DNA of 64,000 nucleotides from Flavobacteriales bacterium (GTDB lineage Bacteria > Bacteroidota > Bacteroidia > Flavobacteriales > UBA7312): the NCBI GenBank assembly GCA_016779995.1, contig JADHMO010000001.1, forward strand, positions 138,638 to 202,637. Direction: 5' to 3'. Below, piece by piece: positions 16,924 through 25,096 of the stretch (its first letter is position 1; every line of letters starts with the position of its first letter). The position numbers were made by a program, and so were the translations under genes. Below the pieces are notes generated by a model. That model did no database searches. It saw nothing but the letters and a program-made list of their open reading frames with translations, and was not told the DNA's origin.

Positions 16924-17661
16924 TTAAGAGCGACCCTCCTCATCTAACAATGAGGTGCTTCTTTTCAGGGTTCTAAGAATCAAACTGAGTACAATAGTAA
17001 TAGCTAATATATACCAGCCCATTTTTGGAATAAGAATCTCATTTTCTTGAAAGAAATTTCTAATTAATTCAACAAATACAAAACCAATTACTGTGGCTAA
17101 TACCCCCGAATATTCTCGTCTCATTACACTTATTATTGAAAATGGGATATGGCTTTTTTTAAATTGAGATAATTTAGGCACAAATGCTGGTAAATTACTC
17201 GCCCAATCTAGATAGTCTTGCCCAAATTTACGTTCTAAAAAACGTTCTTCAGCAAACATAATGCGTTCATAATAAAGATAATATAACAGACTTACTATAA
17301 TTACGAAATACCAGTTGAAGGTAAAAAATACGATACCGATCCACATAAAATAATTGCCTAAATACAAAGGGTGGCGTACCACAGAATATATGCCAGTGCT
17401 ATTAAGTACTTCAGCCACTTGTTCTTTAGTATTTCTACCAGAAGTACCTCTTGGAGTAGTGCCAATAGTATAAGCCCTAATGACAAAACCTATACTAGAT
17501 AACACTATGGCTGCCAGGGTGAAATTATCTTCTACCTGCAAACACATGGAATCTGTGAAATAAATAAATGGAATAGCTAAAATAAAGAGGACAATTGGAA
17601 ATTGCCCTCTATATTTAAATAAAAAATTACCTTGTTTTTCTATTTCGTTGATTAACGCCAT
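16924..17661 (-). CDS. Isoprenylcysteine/phospholipid methyltransferase-like membrane protein
   Basis: 245 residues with about six hydrophobic segments. The central signature VVRHPLYLGNYFMWIGI and the later EERFLERKFGQDYLDW are the hallmark SAM-binding pieces of the ICMT/PEMT-type integral membrane methyltransferases. The substrate in bacteria is generally unknown; a lipid or lipidated compound is likely. Its ATG overlaps the stop of the FKBP lipoprotein gene by one base (TAATG), so it is the last gene of nrnA-FKBP-methyltransferase. The extra two C-terminal helices after the conserved part are unusual for the shortest family members. Confidence 0.8.
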   Translation of the reverse strand: MALINEIEKQGNFLFKYRGQFPIVLFILAIPFIYFTDSMCLQVEDNFTLAAIVLSSIGFVIRAYTIGTTPRGTSGRNTKEQVAEVLNSTGIYSVVRHPLYLGNYFMWIGIVFFTFNWYFVIIVSLLYYLYYERIMFAEERFLERKFGQDYLDWASNLPAFVPKLSQFKKSHIPFSIISVMRREYSGVLATVIGFVFVELIRNFFQENEILIPKMGWYILAITIVLSLILRTLKRSTSLLDEEGRS

Positions 17662-18335
17662 TAATTAATAGACAATAGTTCTACTTCAAAAATAAGCGTT
17701 TCATTAGGTCCTATTGAACCTCCCGCACCTCTTTCACCATAGGCCAAATCGGATGGGATATACAATTTATACTTTGAGCCTACATTCATCAATTGTAAAG
17801 CCTCTACCCAACCTGGTATAACACCATTGACTGGAAAAGTAGCTGGCTGACCTCTTTCTACAGAACTATCAAAAACTGTACCGTCTATAAGAGTTCCGTG
17901 ATAGTGAACTGTGACCTTATCGGTTTCAACAGGAGTTGCTCCTGTACCATTCGTTAATACTTCGTATTGTAATCCAGAAGCTGTAGTTGTTACACCATCT
18001 TTTTTACCGTTTTCATCTAAGAATGCTTGACCTGCAGAAATAGCCTCTTGACTTTTCTTTTGAGACAACTCAACAAAATATTCTTGAATCAGCATATTAG
18101 CATCTTCTTCATTTATTTTGACCTCATTACCTTCAAAAACGTCAGAAAAAGCAGAAGCAACAGCATGAGTTTCTATAGTCTCAAAACCACTGCTTTTTAA
18201 GTTGTTTGCCACACTAATTCCCAAGCTATAGCTCACCGAATCCATTTGTGTGTTTAATTCTACATTGTTATAAGAAGTTTGGTTACATGCAACAAATGTT
18301 ACTGCAATACCAAGGATAAAAAGTTTGTTTTTCAT
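17661..18335 (-). CDS. FKBP-type peptidyl-prolyl isomerase, lipoprotein (Mip-like)
   Basis: 224 residues. The N terminus MKNKLFILGIAVTFVAC is a lipobox with Cys17. Residues about 30-100 are the helical FKBP_N dimerisation domain (VSYSLGISVANNLKSSG), and the catalytic FKBP domain follows (VTVHYHGTLIDGTVFDSS, GVIPGWVEALQLM, YGERGAGGSIGPNETLIFEVEL) with the usual active-site aromatic residues. It catalyses prolyl isomerisation in the envelope. A close paralogue at 55804 has a signal peptide instead of the lipobox; long stretches of the catalytic domain agree almost exactly. Confidence 0.93.
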   Translation of the reverse strand: MKNKLFILGIAVTFVACNQTSYNNVELNTQMDSVSYSLGISVANNLKSSGFETIETHAVASAFSDVFEGNEVKINEEDANMLIQEYFVELSQKKSQEAISAGQAFLDENGKKDGVTTTASGLQYEVLTNGTGATPVETDKVTVHYHGTLIDGTVFDSSVERGQPATFPVNGVIPGWVEALQLMNVGSKYKLYIPSDLAYGERGAGGSIGPNETLIFEVELLSIN

Positions 18336-18346
18336 TGTTTTTAGTT

Positions 18347-19345
18347 TTAGTTATTAATATAGTTAGTAATTATTCTTTTAAATGTTGTAATGGCTTCTTC
18401 GATAGTAGAAGCAGCACCTCCTGCGGCATTGATATGCCCTCCTCCGTTAAAGTGATCTCTAGCTAATTGATTGACAGAAATATCTCCTTTAGAACGAAAC
18501 GATATCTTAATTATTCCATCACGTTCGACCATAAAGGCAGCGACATTAACACCTTCTATTGATAAGGCATAATTGACGACACCCTCAGTATCACCTTTCT
18601 TAAAATTAAATCGTTGTAATTCTTCTTGAGTTAAAGTTATGATTGCAACTCCTAAATCAGTCAATACCTCCATCTTTTCACTCAAGCAATACCCCAACAA
18701 CTTCAATCTATCAACTGAATTATTATCGTGTATTTTATCATAAACCCAATCGTTTCTTGCGCCTTTTTCCATTAAAAAGCTAACGACTTGATGGGTTTTA
18801 GAACTCACCGAATTGAATCTAAAATTACCTGTATCAGTCATGATACCAGCGTATAAACATTCAGCGATATCTTGATCTATTTCATCTGTATCTTCTAGCA
18901 ATTCAAAAAACTCAAAAATCAATTGAGCCGTAGAACAAGCTGATGTATCTGAAAAATTAAAATCAAAAGTATCGGGTTGCTGATGGTGGTCAATCAATAC
19001 TTTTAATGCATTTGAACGTTCAACTATTGGTGCATAGGTGTCAATTCTGCTTAAAGTATTGAAGTCCAAACAGAAAATTAACTCTGCCGATTCAGTAATT
19101 TTTTTAGCTTTTTCTTCATGAAAACAATATTCTATAACATCTTCATCGCCTTTCATCCAATTTAAAAAACTAGGATAATCATTAGGAGTAATAACATGAA
19201 CCGAATGACCTTTTTTAAGAAGGTAATTGTATAGTGCTAAAGAAGAGCCCATAGCATCACCATCTGGTCCTTTGTGAGTGGTAATAACAACCTTTCTTGG
19301 TTCCGACAAAAAGACTTTTAACTGATTTAATTCTGTTGCTTTCAT
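18347..19345 (-). CDS. nrnA: DHH-family phosphoesterase (NrnA-like oligoribonuclease/pAp phosphatase)
   Basis: 332 residues from the chosen ATG at 19345; the frame extends 47 codons further but would run into the divergent ndk promoter. DHH motifs are present: THKGPDGDAMGSS (residues 23-35), FCLDFNTLSRID, VLIDHHQQPD and TDTGNFRFNS. The C-terminal DHHA1 domain ends GGGHINAAGG. NrnA degrades 2-5-mer RNAs and dephosphorylates pAp in organisms lacking Orn. Enzyme specificity is inferred from the family; RecJ is much longer. It heads a minus-strand unit with the FKBP and membrane methyltransferase genes. Confidence 0.88.
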   Translation of the reverse strand: MKATELNQLKVFLSEPRKVVITTHKGPDGDAMGSSLALYNYLLKKGHSVHVITPNDYPSFLNWMKGDEDVIEYCFHEEKAKKITESAELIFCLDFNTLSRIDTYAPIVERSNALKVLIDHHQQPDTFDFNFSDTSACSTAQLIFEFFELLEDTDEIDQDIAECLYAGIMTDTGNFRFNSVSSKTHQVVSFLMEKGARNDWVYDKIHDNNSVDRLKLLGYCLSEKMEVLTDLGVAIITLTQEELQRFNFKKGDTEGVVNYALSIEGVNVAAFMVERDGIIKISFRSKGDISVNQLARDHFNGGGHINAAGGAASTIEEAITTFKRIITNYINN

Positions 19346-19429
19346 AAAGTTTGCTAAAATAAGAATAAAACTGAGTGTAAATAGAAAAGGAATTTTATAA
19401 ATTCGCGGCATAAAATTTAAAACTAAAAA

Positions 19430-19849
19430 ATGGCAACAAATAGAACCTTTACAATGATTAAGCCCGAAGCTGTAGAAAATGGACACATCGGAGCTATTTT
19501 AGAACGAATTAATGCTGCTGGCTTTACTATTGTGGCAATGAAAAAAACAGCTCTTACTTCTGAAAAAGCAGGAGAATTTTATGCCGTTCATAAAGAACGC
19601 CCATTCTATGGAGAACTAGTTGACTACATGAGCTCTGGACCTATTGTAGCTGCTATTCTAGAAAAAGAAAATGCTGTTGCCGATTTTAGAACGCTTATTG
19701 GCGCGACTGATCCATCTGAAGCTGCTGAAGGTACTATTCGTAGTGAATTTGCAGAAAGCAAAGCTAAAAATGCTGTTCATGGCTCTGACTCTGATGAAAA
19801 TGCTGCTATTGAAGGTGACTTCTTCTTTTCAGCAGAAGAAAGATTCTAA
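19430..19849 (+). CDS. ndk: Nucleoside diphosphate kinase
   Basis: 139 residues. The enzyme transfers the gamma phosphate between NTPs and NDPs through a phosphohistidine. [16 protein letters not shown] opens the fold and the active-site His117 lies in [12 protein letters not shown]. All expected motifs are there and the length is normal. It is divergent from nrnA and followed by a bidirectional terminator shared with the DciA-like gene. Confidence 0.97.
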   Translation: MATNRTFTMIKPEAVENGHIGAILERINAAGFTIVAMKKTALTSEKAGEFYAVHKERPFYGELVDYMSSGPIVAAILEKENAVADFRTLIGATDPSEAAEGTIRSEFAESKAKNAVHGSDSDENAAIEGDFFFSAEERF

Positions 19850-19867
19850 CACAAAGATATATCTACT

Positions 19868-19899
19868 AAAAAGCTCTAATTTACATTAGGGCTTTTTTT
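19868..19899. terminator. Terminator between ndk and the DciA-like gene
   Basis: AAAAAGCTCTAA pairs with TTAGGGCTTTTT (one G-T pair) followed by a T-run; in the opposite direction the A-run serves the convergent gene. Confidence 0.75.
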
Positions 19900-20191
19900 A
19901 TTTTAAAATGATATCGTTAATCACTTCTTTTCCAACTGCAGCATTTAAGTCTTTAACGATTTCGGACTTCTTATAAGAAAGCTCTTGCCTTAAAGTGGAA
20001 GAATTTAAACGAATATGTAATTTTTTATTTTGAATAAAGACTTCCTCGGTATATTTAGCCAAATTAGGTCCTAAAACCTTGTCCCATTGCGTCATTATTT
20101 TAACTTCATCGAGTTTACGCTCCCAACCACTTTGTTTTAAAAAATCTTGGATAACCTCTCCTAGAGATTGCTGATTACTCTTCCTTTTCAA
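19898..20191 (-). CDS. DUF721/DciA-like protein
   Basis: 97 residues. The pattern SLGEVIQDFLKQSGWERKLDE, then MTQWDKVLGPNLAKYTEEVFIQNKKLHIRLNSSTLRQELSYKK is the DUF721 core (read in parts), whose members include DciA, the ancestral replicative helicase loader. It overlaps the end of recF by 17 bases, the common order in Bacteroidota. A role in loading DnaB is inferred from the family. No separate replication origin is visible. Confidence 0.85.
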   Translation of the reverse strand: MKRKSNQQSLGEVIQDFLKQSGWERKLDEVKIMTQWDKVLGPNLAKYTEEVFIQNKKLHIRLNSSTLRQELSYKKSEIVKDLNAAVGKEVINDIILK

Positions 20192-21278
20192 TAGCTCCGT
20201 TTTTTATGTGAAACAATTTGTAATCGGCATTAATCTTATTAAAGATTTGCTTGGAACGTTCAGGATGGGTATCCGTGACGAATATTTGACCAAAATGGTG
20301 TTGATCAACTAACTTCATAAGATGCTCTACCCTATTGTCATCTAACTTATCGAAAACATCGTCTAAAAGTAGCATCGGCTTGTAGCCCAATGCTTCTTGC
20401 ATGAAATCAAATTGTGCTAGTTTGAGTGCAAGTAAATATGTTTTTTGTTGACCTTGAGAGCCAACTCGCTTTACAGGATAACCATTTAGGTAAAATATTA
20501 AATCATCTTTATGTACACCGACTGAAGTGAATTTAACTAATCTGTCTTTTTCTGAGTTTTGTTGACATAAATCAAGAAAATTCTTTTCGGATAGTTGAGA
20601 ATCGTAATGTATAGTCACTTGCTCACTGGTGTTAGAAATAGCTTTGTAATAATTTAGAAAAATAGGAGCTAACTGATTTAAAAATAATTGCCTTTTCTCG
20701 AAAATGATATGAGCTAGTGGTGATAATTGTTCATCATACAATGACAAGTTAGATAGATTAGCGATATTTGAATCTGAAGATTTCAAAAGCGCATTTCTTT
20801 GCAAAATCAACTTATTGTAAGCTATTAATGTATTAAGGTATTCCTTATCAAATTGAGAAATAACACTATCCATGTATTTTCTTCTCACATCACTACCTGA
20901 CAATAACAATTCGTTATCGGTTGGTGAAACCATTACAAGAGGAAATAATCCGATATGCTCAGCCAATTTATCGTATTTCTTTTTGTTGCGCTTAACTACT
21001 TTTTTTCCTTCAGTCTTAAAAGCACATTGTACTAATTCCGTTTTATTATCTTTTTCAAAAACCCCCTCGATAGTCATAAAAGCTTGGTCGTAAAGCACAT
21101 TCATACTATCCTGTTTGATGAAGAAGCTTTTGGTAAAAGACAAATAATGAATAGCATCTAGTAAATTAGTCTTTCCAGAGCCATTATTACCCACAAAACA
21201 ATTGATATTTGGGTTAAAATTTAAACGACTATCGGAATGATTTTTAAAATTTAAAACAGATAATTTCTCTAAATACAT
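20175..21278 (-). CDS. recF: DNA replication/repair protein RecF
   Basis: 367 residues, an SMC-like ATPase that helps load RecA at gaps. Walker A is GNNGSGKT (residues 30-37), the ABC signature region is VGSQGQQKTYLLALK, and Walker B with D-loop is PMLLLDDVFDKLDDNR. Length and order (recF then DciA-like) are typical. dnaA, dnaN and gyrB are not in the window, so this is not evidence of an origin. Confidence 0.95.
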   Translation of the reverse strand: MYLEKLSVLNFKNHSDSRLNFNPNINCFVGNNGSGKTNLLDAIHYLSFTKSFFIKQDSMNVLYDQAFMTIEGVFEKDNKTELVQCAFKTEGKKVVKRNKKKYDKLAEHIGLFPLVMVSPTDNELLLSGSDVRRKYMDSVISQFDKEYLNTLIAYNKLILQRNALLKSSDSNIANLSNLSLYDEQLSPLAHIIFEKRQLFLNQLAPIFLNYYKAISNTSEQVTIHYDSQLSEKNFLDLCQQNSEKDRLVKFTSVGVHKDDLIFYLNGYPVKRVGSQGQQKTYLLALKLAQFDFMQEALGYKPMLLLDDVFDKLDDNRVEHLMKLVDQHHFGQIFVTDTHPERSKQIFNKINADYKLFHIKNGAIEKEE

Positions 21279-21367
21279 AGGTGTTCCAATTCTACACCAC
21301 TAAAGTATCTATTTTTTAAGTTATTGGAAGTCAATTACAACAAACTTTTTCAAATGGAAAAAAAGGT

Positions 21368-21375
21368 TATTTTTG
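21368..21375 (+). promoter_or_regulatory. -7 box for the TPR protein gene (TATTTTTG)
   Basis: Exact TAnnTTTG 20 bases before the ATG at 21396. This also argues against an earlier TTG start at 21324, which would lie upstream of the promoter. Confidence 0.5.
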
Positions 21376-21395
21376 TGGCTCAAATTTTAATAAAA

Positions 21396-22079
21396 ATGGC
21401 AAAGAAGAAAGATAAAACTGAAGAACAATTCGCAGCAGTAGAGGAAACGTTAACTAGAACTGAACAATGGGTAGAGAGTAATCAAAAGACTTTATCTACA
21501 ATTGTTTTTACAATAGTTGGAGTTATTGCTTTATTCTTAGCCTACGACAAGTTTTACCTAGAACCTGTAAATGAAGAGGCTCAACAAGAACTTTTTAAAA
21601 GTGTTACTTATTTCGAAGCAGACTCTTTTAACTTAGCTCTATATGGAGTAAATGGCGAATATGGTCTACTTGATATTATTGATGAATATGGTTCAAGCGA
21701 TGCCGCTAATCTTGCGAATTATTATGCTGGTATATCTTTTCTAAATATGGGTGACAATGAAAGTGCCATAGATTATTTAAACGACTTTTCAAGTGATGAT
21801 GAAGTTGTATCTTCAATTGCTTTTGGAAGTATTGGAGATGCCTATATGAATATGGGAGAGTTTGACGATGCTATCAATTTCTGGACTAAAGCTGCTTTCA
21901 ATAGCGAAAACAATTTCACTGCACCAATTTATCTTAAAAGAGCGGCAATGGCTCTTGAGGAAGATGGTAATATTGATAGAGCATTAGAATACTATTCAAC
22001 TATACAAAAAGACTATTCAGAATCAGACGAAGCTAGAGACATTGATAAGTTCATTACTCGAGCTCAATTGAAACAATAA
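21396..22079 (+). CDS. Membrane-anchored tetratricopeptide-repeat protein
   Basis: 227 residues from ATG 21396. A charged cytoplasmic N terminus (MAKKKDKTEEQFAAVEE) is followed by one transmembrane helix (TLSTIVFTIVGVIALFLAY). The rest is a periplasmic helical part with TPR units (NYYAGISFLNMGDNESAIDYL, GDAYMNMGEFDDAINFW, MALEEDGNIDRALEYYSTI). The layout resembles YfgM, which works with the Sec/BAM envelope machinery, but the precise function is unknown. Its stop is followed within seven bases by the terminator that abuts ribH. Confidence 0.8.
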   Translation: MAKKKDKTEEQFAAVEETLTRTEQWVESNQKTLSTIVFTIVGVIALFLAYDKFYLEPVNEEAQQELFKSVTYFEADSFNLALYGVNGEYGLLDIIDEYGSSDAANLANYYAGISFLNMGDNESAIDYLNDFSSDDEVVSSIAFGSIGDAYMNMGEFDDAINFWTKAAFNSENNFTAPIYLKRAAMALEEDGNIDRALEYYSTIQKDYSESDEARDIDKFITRAQLKQ

Positions 22080-22085
22080 TTTAAC

Positions 22086-22108
22086 AGCTCGCTTAGCGAG
22101 CTTTTTTT
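22086..22108 (+). terminator. Intrinsic terminator flush against the ribH start codon
   Basis: AGCTCGC-TTA-GCGAGCT followed by TTTTTT whose last T is immediately before the ribH ATG. It is a strong 7-bp GC-rich stem and no promoter box fits between it and ribH. Confidence 0.85.
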
Positions 22109-22597
22109 ATGGCTACAGTTAATAAAAATTTATCCAATTACGATTTCAGCTTAGTTCCTTCTGCTAGAGGTATGAAGTTTGGAATTGCTGTTGCCGAATG
22201 GAACGAAAATATTACTGAGGGTTTGTTCAAAGGGGCTTTGGACGCCTTATTAAATTGTGGTTGCCAAGAAAGTAATATTATCAGAAAAAACGTTCCAGGT
22301 AGTTTTGAGCTTCCTTTGGCAGCTCAATTCTTTTTTGAATCAACTGAAGTAGATGCCGTCATTTGTTTAGGAAGTGTAATTCAAGGAGAAACTAAACACT
22401 TTGACTTTGTATGCCAAACTACAGCTTTGGGTATAAAAGATGTATCGCTTAAGTACAATAAACCTGTAATTTTTGGTGTACTTACTGACAACACTATGCA
22501 ACAAGCTATTGACCGCTCTGGAGGAAAGCACGGCAATAAAGGTACTGAGGCTGCCATAAGTGCTATAAAGATGGTCAATTTATCATCTCAATTCTAG
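22109..22597 (+). CDS. ribH: 6,7-dimethyl-8-ribityllumazine synthase
   Basis: 162 residues. It condenses the ribityl-pyrimidine with dihydroxybutanone phosphate in riboflavin synthesis. Signatures are FGIAVAEWNENITEGL, VPGSFELPLAAQ, CLGSVIQGETKHFDFVC and GVLTDNTMQQAIDRSGGKHGNKG (read in parts), including the catalytic His of the KHFD segment. The start MATVNKNLSNYDFS agrees with Bacteroidota homologues, so the terminator directly before it is real context and not a start-site error. Other rib genes are absent. Confidence 0.96.
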   Translation: MATVNKNLSNYDFSLVPSARGMKFGIAVAEWNENITEGLFKGALDALLNCGCQESNIIRKNVPGSFELPLAAQFFFESTEVDAVICLGSVIQGETKHFDFVCQTTALGIKDVSLKYNKPVIFGVLTDNTMQQAIDRSGGKHGNKGTEAAISAIKMVNLSSQF

Positions 22598-22613
22598 CTA
22601 TCTTTTTTTTTCG

Positions 22614-22621
22614 TAATTTTG
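22614..22621 (+). promoter_or_regulatory. -7 box for the T9SS protein gene (TAATTTTG)
   Basis: Exact TAnnTTTG 25 bases before the ATG at 22647, in the short gap after ribH. Confidence 0.45.
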
Positions 22622-22646
22622 TGCTTATAACTTAAGCCAGAATTTA

Positions 22647-24875
22647 ATGTATTTTCGAAATTGCTTCCTTTTATTAGCTCTTATTGTTAGCTATACTCTT
22701 TTTGGACAAAACACAGTTTCTATTTTTATTTTAGATTCAAACAATAAGGTAGATAGTGCTTGGGTAGCCGACAGATATACTCAAGTAGGATTTACACCAT
22801 CAATAACAATTTCAGAAATAAATACTACCCTTAATACCTCAAATTTTGATGTGGTAATTGTTGCTGAAGGATATTCATACGATAATAACGTAGGTGACTT
22901 TACCCTTGATATCATCAATGAAAACGAACGTCAGATTATTCAAAATTTTGTTGAAGATGGTGGTCATGTGGTTTGGATAACAGAAAATTGGGATGACTAC
23001 CCAGCCTCAAATGCAGCCTTCCAAACTATTAACACTATTTATGAAACTTTTGTAAGTGAAAGTGCTTTCTTTAATAATGGAGGAATGGGATCACCAAACA
23101 TATACAGAATACATCCAAGTATAGGACCTGCTGGACTATCACCAACAGAAACAGTCTTATCTTCAGGAAGTTATAGTACAATGATTAATGTACCTGAATG
23201 CAACAAATTATATACACCTGATGTTGCTGACAATTCTGGCAATATTTTTGAGACATGTACGCACACTGTACTAGCCGTATTTCCAGCAAGACCAAAACCA
23301 AATGAAGGGTCAATCATTATTTCAACTGAATTAGGACTGCCATTCCAACCTTTTATATTTTATGGGTTCGAACCTATATTTGAATATAATGAAGAATTGG
23401 ATAGTGCGATAGCACTTTTACACTACAAGCTTCTCATTGAAGAAAATACCAATGAATTAAATGATTGGTCTGATATCAGTTCAAATGCGAACCCCAATTG
23501 CCCTGTTAATGTAGCTAGTTATACCCTAAGTGATACCGTCGTTTGTGTAGGAGATACAATTTTTTTTACTCATAATTATGATGGTGATGTTTTATTCTAT
23601 TCAACTCAAGATTCTGGATATATAGATATTACAATTACTAATTTCATAATTAACGGAACATGTAATGATGATACTATGGTAACTGTTCGTTTTGTTAATC
23701 CCATAGTTGATCCCGGTAATAATATAAATATTTGTGTAGGAGATGAAATTGTATTATCAGCAGAAAACCCTTCAAACGCTGAAATAAGCTGGAATAATGG
23801 CGTAATAAATAATGTACCCTTTGTTCCCCAAGAAAGTGATACTTATATTGTAGAATCTACGCTTTTAGGTTGTTCTTACAGAGATAGTTTAAAAGTGTTT
23901 GTTATTGAAGAACCTGTCATTTCCTTAAATACTGAATATAATACCATTGCATGTAAAGGAGAGCAACTTATTTTTAACGCTACAACAAACCCAAATTCAA
24001 ATATAAACTGGAACAACAATATCAATAACAACACTCCATTTACTGCCGATAGTAGTGCTGACTATTTTGTACAAGCAAGTATTGGAAATTGTATTTCTAC
24101 TGACTCTATTCGACTAACTGTATACGAAACACCAATTGTTGAAGCTGGTGATGACCAAGAAATATGTATTGGTGAATCTGTAATTCTTGACGCAGTAGTA
24201 GAACCAATAAATTCAATTATTAGTTGGAATAATCAAGGGGTTGATGGAATATATTTTTATCCTAACCAAACAAAAACATACACAGTAACAGCCAATTTTA
24301 ATGATTGTATTTCAAAAGATTCACTAACGGTAATTGTAAATATACCACCTAAACCCTCTTTTGAAGTAGATATCAATTACGATACCGATTATATAAATAC
24401 ATACTTCTTTCAAAATTCAAGTAGCGGTGGAATGAATTATGATTACTTATGGGACTTTGGAGATAGTACTCAAAGCAACGCATTCTCACCTTCACACGAT
24501 TATGATAGCAGACATATAAAATTGGCGAATGTAACGCTATATATTTATGATGATTTTGGTTGTTTGGATAGTATAAGTAAGTCTTACAGAATAAATGAGA
24601 ATTTAAAAGATAGTGTATTTGTCCCTTCAGCATTTACACCTAATGGAGATCAAGATAATGAGCTATTTATACCAATATTTAACATATCACCTAGAGAATA
24701 TGAATTTTCCATTTTTAATAGATGGGGTCAGCGTATATTTTATAGCACAGATCCAAAGTTAGGTTGGAATGGTAGATATAAAAATAAACTTGTTCAAAAC
24801 GGCATTTACACCTATAAATTACTATTCAACTTAAAATCGATAACGGGAACATTTACTGTAATGGGGGAAAAATAA
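22647..24875 (+). CDS. Secreted multidomain protein with PKD/Ig-like units and T9SS type B sorting domain
   Basis: 742 residues with a signal peptide (MYFRNCFLLLALIVSYTLFGQ). Residues about 22-270 look like a Rossmann/glutamine-amidotransferase-like fold (FDVVIVAEGYSYDNN, FVEDGGHVVWITENWDDY). Three Ig-like units repeat ICVGDEIVLSAENPSN...ISWNN and NTPFTADSSADYFVQAS-type motifs, followed by a PKD unit (YLWDFGDSTQSN). The last 90 residues are the gliding-motility C-terminal domain (PSAFTPNGDQDNELFIPIF, FSIFNRWGQRIFYS, GWNGRYKNKLVQNGIYTYKL). It should be exported by the T9SS. The function of the N-terminal domain is unknown. Confidence 0.82.
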   Translation: MYFRNCFLLLALIVSYTLFGQNTVSIFILDSNNKVDSAWVADRYTQVGFTPSITISEINTTLNTSNFDVVIVAEGYSYDNNVGDFTLDIINENERQIIQNFVEDGGHVVWITENWDDYPASNAAFQTINTIYETFVSESAFFNNGGMGSPNIYRIHPSIGPAGLSPTETVLSSGSYSTMINVPECNKLYTPDVADNSGNIFETCTHTVLAVFPARPKPNEGSIIISTELGLPFQPFIFYGFEPIFEYNEELDSAIALLHYKLLIEENTNELNDWSDISSNANPNCPVNVASYTLSDTVVCVGDTIFFTHNYDGDVLFYSTQDSGYIDITITNFIINGTCNDDTMVTVRFVNPIVDPGNNINICVGDEIVLSAENPSNAEISWNNGVINNVPFVPQESDTYIVESTLLGCSYRDSLKVFVIEEPVISLNTEYNTIACKGEQLIFNATTNPNSNINWNNNINNNTPFTADSSADYFVQASIGNCISTDSIRLTVYETPIVEAGDDQEICIGESVILDAVVEPINSIISWNNQGVDGIYFYPNQTKTYTVTANFNDCISKDSLTVIVNIPPKPSFEVDINYDTDYINTYFFQNSSSGGMNYDYLWDFGDSTQSNAFSPSHDYDSRHIKLANVTLYIYDDFGCLDSISKSYRINENLKDSVFVPSAFTPNGDQDNELFIPIFNISPREYEFSIFNRWGQRIFYSTDPKLGWNGRYKNKLVQNGIYTYKLLFNLKSITGTFTVMGEK

Positions 24876-24902
24876 AAAAGGTCTGAAAAATCAGACCTTT
24901 TT
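24875..24902. terminator. Bidirectional terminator between the T9SS protein gene and tRNA-Ser
   Basis: AAAAAGGTCTGA-AAAA-TCAGACCTTTTT, a perfect 12-base inverted repeat. It can end both the plus-strand gene and the minus-strand tRNA-Ser. Confidence 0.9.
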
Positions 24903-24903
24903 G

Positions 24904-24988
24904 CGGAGAGAGAGGGATTCGAACCCCCGGTACATTGCTGTACAATGGTTTTCAAGACCACCGCATTCGACCACTCTGCCATCTCTCC
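24904..24988 (-). tRNA. tRNA-Ser (anticodon TGA)
   Basis: 85 bases with a long variable arm. The acceptor GGAGAGA pairs with TCTCTCC, the discriminator is G, the anticodon loop holds TGA (GTCTTGAAAAC), the variable arm is CATTGTACAGCAATG, and the T arm is GGGGG-TTCGAAT-CCCTC. Confidence 0.95.
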
Positions 24989-24997
24989 TGCGGACGG

Positions 24998-25005
24998 CAA
25001 AAGTA
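24998..25005 (-). promoter_or_regulatory. -7 box of tRNA-Ser promoter (TACTTTTG)
   Basis: Exact TAnnTTTG on minus, nine bases upstream of the tRNA 5' end. Confidence 0.55.
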
Positions 25006-25096
25006 AAATATTTTTAGTTTTATTTCACATATTGAAAGAAAAAAACAATAAAATTTTTAGAATTAATTATCGATATTAATTTTTTAACTTAGCATT

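Noticed and set aside
19346-19486. 47-residue N-terminal extension of the NrnA-like protein
   Set aside because: Crosses the divergent ndk start; the hydrophobic stretch would make a cytoplasmic nuclease a membrane protein. ATG 19345 fits the family.
20175-21278. Replication origin near recF
   Set aside because: dnaA, dnaN and DnaA-box clusters are not seen; recF with a DciA-like gene alone does not mark an origin in this phylum.
22086-22108. FMN riboswitch before ribH
   Set aside because: Only a simple 7-bp hairpin with a T-run is present; the conserved multi-stem RFN element does not fit in the 29-base gap.
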